A stretch of 64,000 nucleotides of DNA, taken from positions 4,212,001-4,276,000 of the forward strand of contig AP019701.1 of NCBI GenBank assembly GCA_006738865.1, written 5' to 3'. Below the pieces are notes generated by a model. The model was not told the DNA's origin and did not search any database. It worked only from the letters and a program-made list of their open reading frames with translations. This document shows positions 62,107 to 64,000 of this stretch, piece after piece (position 1 is the first letter of the stretch; every line of letters begins with the position of its first letter). The position numbers were made by a program, and so were the translations under genes. Source of the DNA: Allostella sp. ATCC 35155. Lineage in GTDB: Bacteria > Pseudomonadota > Alphaproteobacteria > ATCC43930 > Allostellaceae.

Positions 62107-64000
62107 GGCGTCCCCTCCGGTTGGGCCGGCCGTTCAGGCCCTGCGCCTCCGCCCGCTCGGCGAGCTTGGCCAGGCGGCGGGCGACCGCGTGGTTGACCGA
62201 GCCCGGCGGCCAGTTGCCGCCGGCATCGGGCTCGCCGGCCGGCAATCCGGTCAGGATCGCGATGCCTTCGTCGACCGTCGAGACGGCCCAGACATGAAAG
62301 CGGCCCTCGGCCACCGCCGCGGCGACGTCCGGACGGACCATCAGGTTCTTCACGTTGGTCGCCGGGATCATCACCCCCTGCTCGCCCGTCAGGCCGCGCG
62401 CGGCGCAGACGTCGAAGAACCCTTCGACCTTCTCGTTGACCCCGCCGATCGGCTGCACCTGCCCGCGCTGGTCGACCGAGCCCGTCACGGCGATCGACTG
62501 CTTCAACGGGATCTCGCCGATCGCCGACAGCAGGGCATAGAGTTCCGTCGAAGACGCGCTGTCGCCGTCGACGCCGCCATAGGACTGCTCGAACACCAGC
62601 GTCGCCGACAGCGCCAGCCGGCGCGTCGCGCCGAAGCGGCTGCCGAGGAAGCCCGTCAGGATCATCACGCCCTTGGAATGGAGCGGCCCGCCCAGTTCCG
62701 CCTGGCGCTCGATGTCGAGCACCTCGCCGGCGCCCAGCCGGACGCGCGCGGTGATGCGGCTGGGCAGGCCGAAGGCGAAGCCGCCGACGCTCTGCACCGC
62801 CAGGCCGTTGATCTGGCCGACCGCGGTTCCCTCGGTCTCGACGAGGAAGGTGCGGCGCCGCATCTCCTCCAGCGCGCGGGTGTAGATGCGGTCGGAGCGT
62901 CGGCGCTGGGAATCGATCGCCCGCTGCACCGCCTCGGCATCGACGGTGGACGATCCCGCCCGGCAGGCATGCCAGTCGGCCTCCTGCAACAGGTCTTCCA
63001 GCATGCGGACGCGCAGGGACAGCCGCTCGGAATCGCCGGTCATGCGGGCCGAATGGTCGATGAGCCGGGCCAGGCCGCCGCGATCGACGGGGCGGACGCC
63101 CACCCTGGCCGCGCTCGCCGCGAGCAGGCGGGCATAGAGCGCGGTGTTGCCGCCGTCGCGCTCCATCCGGTCGTCGAAATCAGCCGCGACCTTGAAGAGC
63201 CTGCCGAAATCGGGATCGGCCGCGGCCAGCAGGTAGTAGAGGTTCGGCGGCCCGATCAGCACGACCTTGACGTCGAGCGGGATCGGCTCGGGCTCGAGCA
63301 GCACGGTCGAGGTCATGCTCAGCATCGCTTCCAGCGATTCGAGCTTGACCCGGCGCGCCGCCAGCGCCCGCTTCAGGCTCTCCCAGGCAAAGCCGTTGGC
63401 GAGCACACGGTAGGCGTCGAGCACCAGATAGCCGCCGTTGGCGGCGTGCAGCGCCCCCGGCTTCATCAGGTTGAAGTCGGTGATCAGCGCCCCGAAGCGG
63501 GCCTGATGCTCGATGCGGCCGACCAGCCCCTGATGGGTCGGATGGTCCTCGTAGACGACGGGGGCGCCAGTCGCGCCGGTATGGTCGACGAAGACGTTGA
63601 CCTGATAGCGCCGGCCGCTCGCCGGGTCGCCGTTGGCCCCGCCGCCGGCCGCCAGCATGCCCATCATCGCCTCCGGCCCCTGCTGGGGTTGGGGCAGGAA
63701 GTCGCGCGCATTCTCCATGACGTCGCGCTCGACCGCGTCGAGGAACTCCTGCACCACGGTCAGGTCGAGATAGCCCTTGCGCACCTCTTCGATCAGGTGC
63801 GCCACGGCGAAGCGGGTGACGTCGCGGTTGAGCTGGGTCACCAGTTCGCGATGCGCGCGCTCCCATTCCGGCAGCTTGCGGACGATCGCCTCCAGCTCCG
63901 CCTGATAGCGCTCGATCGCGCCCTTGAGGCGGTCCTGCTCCTCCTGGGGCAGGGCCTTGAAGACGTCCGGCGCCATGACCTCGCCGTCGCGCGCCGGCGC
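62087..64000 (-). CDS. Lon-like protease (5' end outside window)
   Basis: The last 637 residues of an ATP-dependent protease of the Lon-related AAA_32 type. The frame is open to the window edge and continues upstream through PARDGEVM, so the ATG at 63976 is internal. The Ser-Lys dyad is present: serine in GVDGDSASSTE and lysine in GGVNEKVEGF, within the C-terminal Lon proteolytic domain. An AAA-type segment with helical insertions precedes it (about residues 150-350). Such proteins are typically about 800 residues and distinct from classical Lon. It overlaps the downstream stress-protein gene. Confidence 0.9.
   Translation of the reverse strand, partial: APARDGEVMAPDVFKALPQEEQDRLKGAIERYQAELEAIVRKLPEWERAHRELVTQLNRDVTRFAVAHLIEEVRKGYLDLTVVQEFLDAVERDVMENARDFLPQPQQGPEAMMGMLAAGGGANGDPASGRRYQVNVFVDHTGATGAPVVYEDHPTHQGLVGRIEHQARFGALITDFNLMKPGALHAANGGYLVLDAYRVLANGFAWESLKRALAARRVKLESLEAMLSMTSTVLLEPEPIPLDVKVVLIGPPNLYYLLAAADPDFGRLFKVAADFDDRMERDGGNTALYARLLAASAARVGVRPVDRGGLARLIDHSARMTGDSERLSLRVRMLEDLLQEADWHACRAGSSTVDAEAVQRAIDSQRRRSDRIYTRALEEMRRRTFLVETEGTAVGQINGLAVQSVGGFAFGLPSRITARVRLGAGEVLDIERQAELGGPLHSKGVMILTGFLGSRFGATRRLALSATLVFEQSYGGVDGDSASSTELYALLSAIGEIPLKQSIAVTGSVDQRGQVQPIGGVNEKVEGFFDVCAARGLTGEQGVMIPATNVKNLMVRPDVAAAVAEGRFHVWAVSTVDEGIAILTGLPAGEPDAGGNWPPGSVNHAVARRLAKLAERAEAQGLNGRPNRRGRHGRDDR

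Overview
The window is very GC-rich (about 70 %), densely coded DNA from a chromosome. Several features point to an alphaproteobacterium, most likely of the Rhodospirillales/Azospirillales type: a usg gene, a Cox15-type heme A synthase, one groES-groEL operon under a CIRCE operator, and two neighbourhoods typical of the class (xseB-ispA-dxs-tlyA, and aroC/fabI near dnaJ, a surface-antigen lipoprotein and pdxH). The genus is not resolved. No rRNA, tRNA, CRISPR array, insertion sequence or prophage was seen. No gene-free stretch exceeds 300 bases. Several intergenic regions carry a TTG(A/C)-N16-18-CTAG type promoter.

Layout. 1-5.8 kb (minus): three tandem paralogous dipeptide/oligopeptide-binding proteins, each followed by a strong RNA hairpin, then the start of a DppB-type permease that has its own promoter. 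6-8.5 kb (plus): an omega-aminotransferase, a secreted ankyrin protein and a glyoxalase-fold protein. 8.5-11.4 kb (minus): a phosphotransferase/P-loop kinase, a tandem universal stress protein and a small conserved protein. 11.5-13.4 kb (plus): an agmatinase-family enzyme overlapping a histone-deacetylase-family amidohydrolase. 13.4-14.1 kb: a HigBA toxin-antitoxin module with a palindromic operator. 14.2-24.9 kb (plus): an atypical SHMT-fold enzyme, a lipoprotein penicillin acylase, then xseB-ispA-dxs-tlyA-RNA methyltransferase (isoprenoid precursor supply and RNA modification) and a glycosyltransferase.

24.9-29.1 kb (minus): a BisC-type molybdoenzyme, aroC and fabI. 29.3-33.7 kb: a YihY/BrkB membrane protein, dnaJ-like, a surface-antigen lipoprotein, pdxH and a FieF-like metal exporter. 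33.8-38.1 kb: an RND efflux adaptor and pump. 38.1-42.8 kb: a UGT-type glycosyltransferase, a D-arginine-dehydrogenase-like flavoenzyme with an adjacent SqrR/BigR-like thiol-sensing ArsR repressor, and a large RTX-repeat protein. 42.8-45.5 kb: a cupin, a HAD phosphatase, a branched-chain aminotransferase, a DUF1330 protein and a MarR regulator. 45.7-50.2 kb: groEL-groES, usg, ctaA and an SDR.

50.3-53.7 kb: a TTC38-like TPR protein facing a large SARP/TolB-like/TPR regulator. 53.8-60.3 kb: a set of catabolic-looking enzymes (crotonase, DehI-like, nitroreductase, hydroxyacid dehydrogenase, alpha/beta hydrolase, carboxymuconolactone-decarboxylase family) and two SAM methyltransferases. 60.4-64 kb: a secreted DUF1194 vWA protein, a second universal stress protein, and a Lon-like protease cut by the window edge.

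The most interesting points are the SHMT-fold enzyme that has lost the residues used for folate-dependent chemistry, the triplicated binding-protein/hairpin cassette, the probable polyamine-deacetylation/agmatinase pair, and the thiol-sensor/flavoenzyme pair. No clearly new multi-gene defence or mobile system was found.
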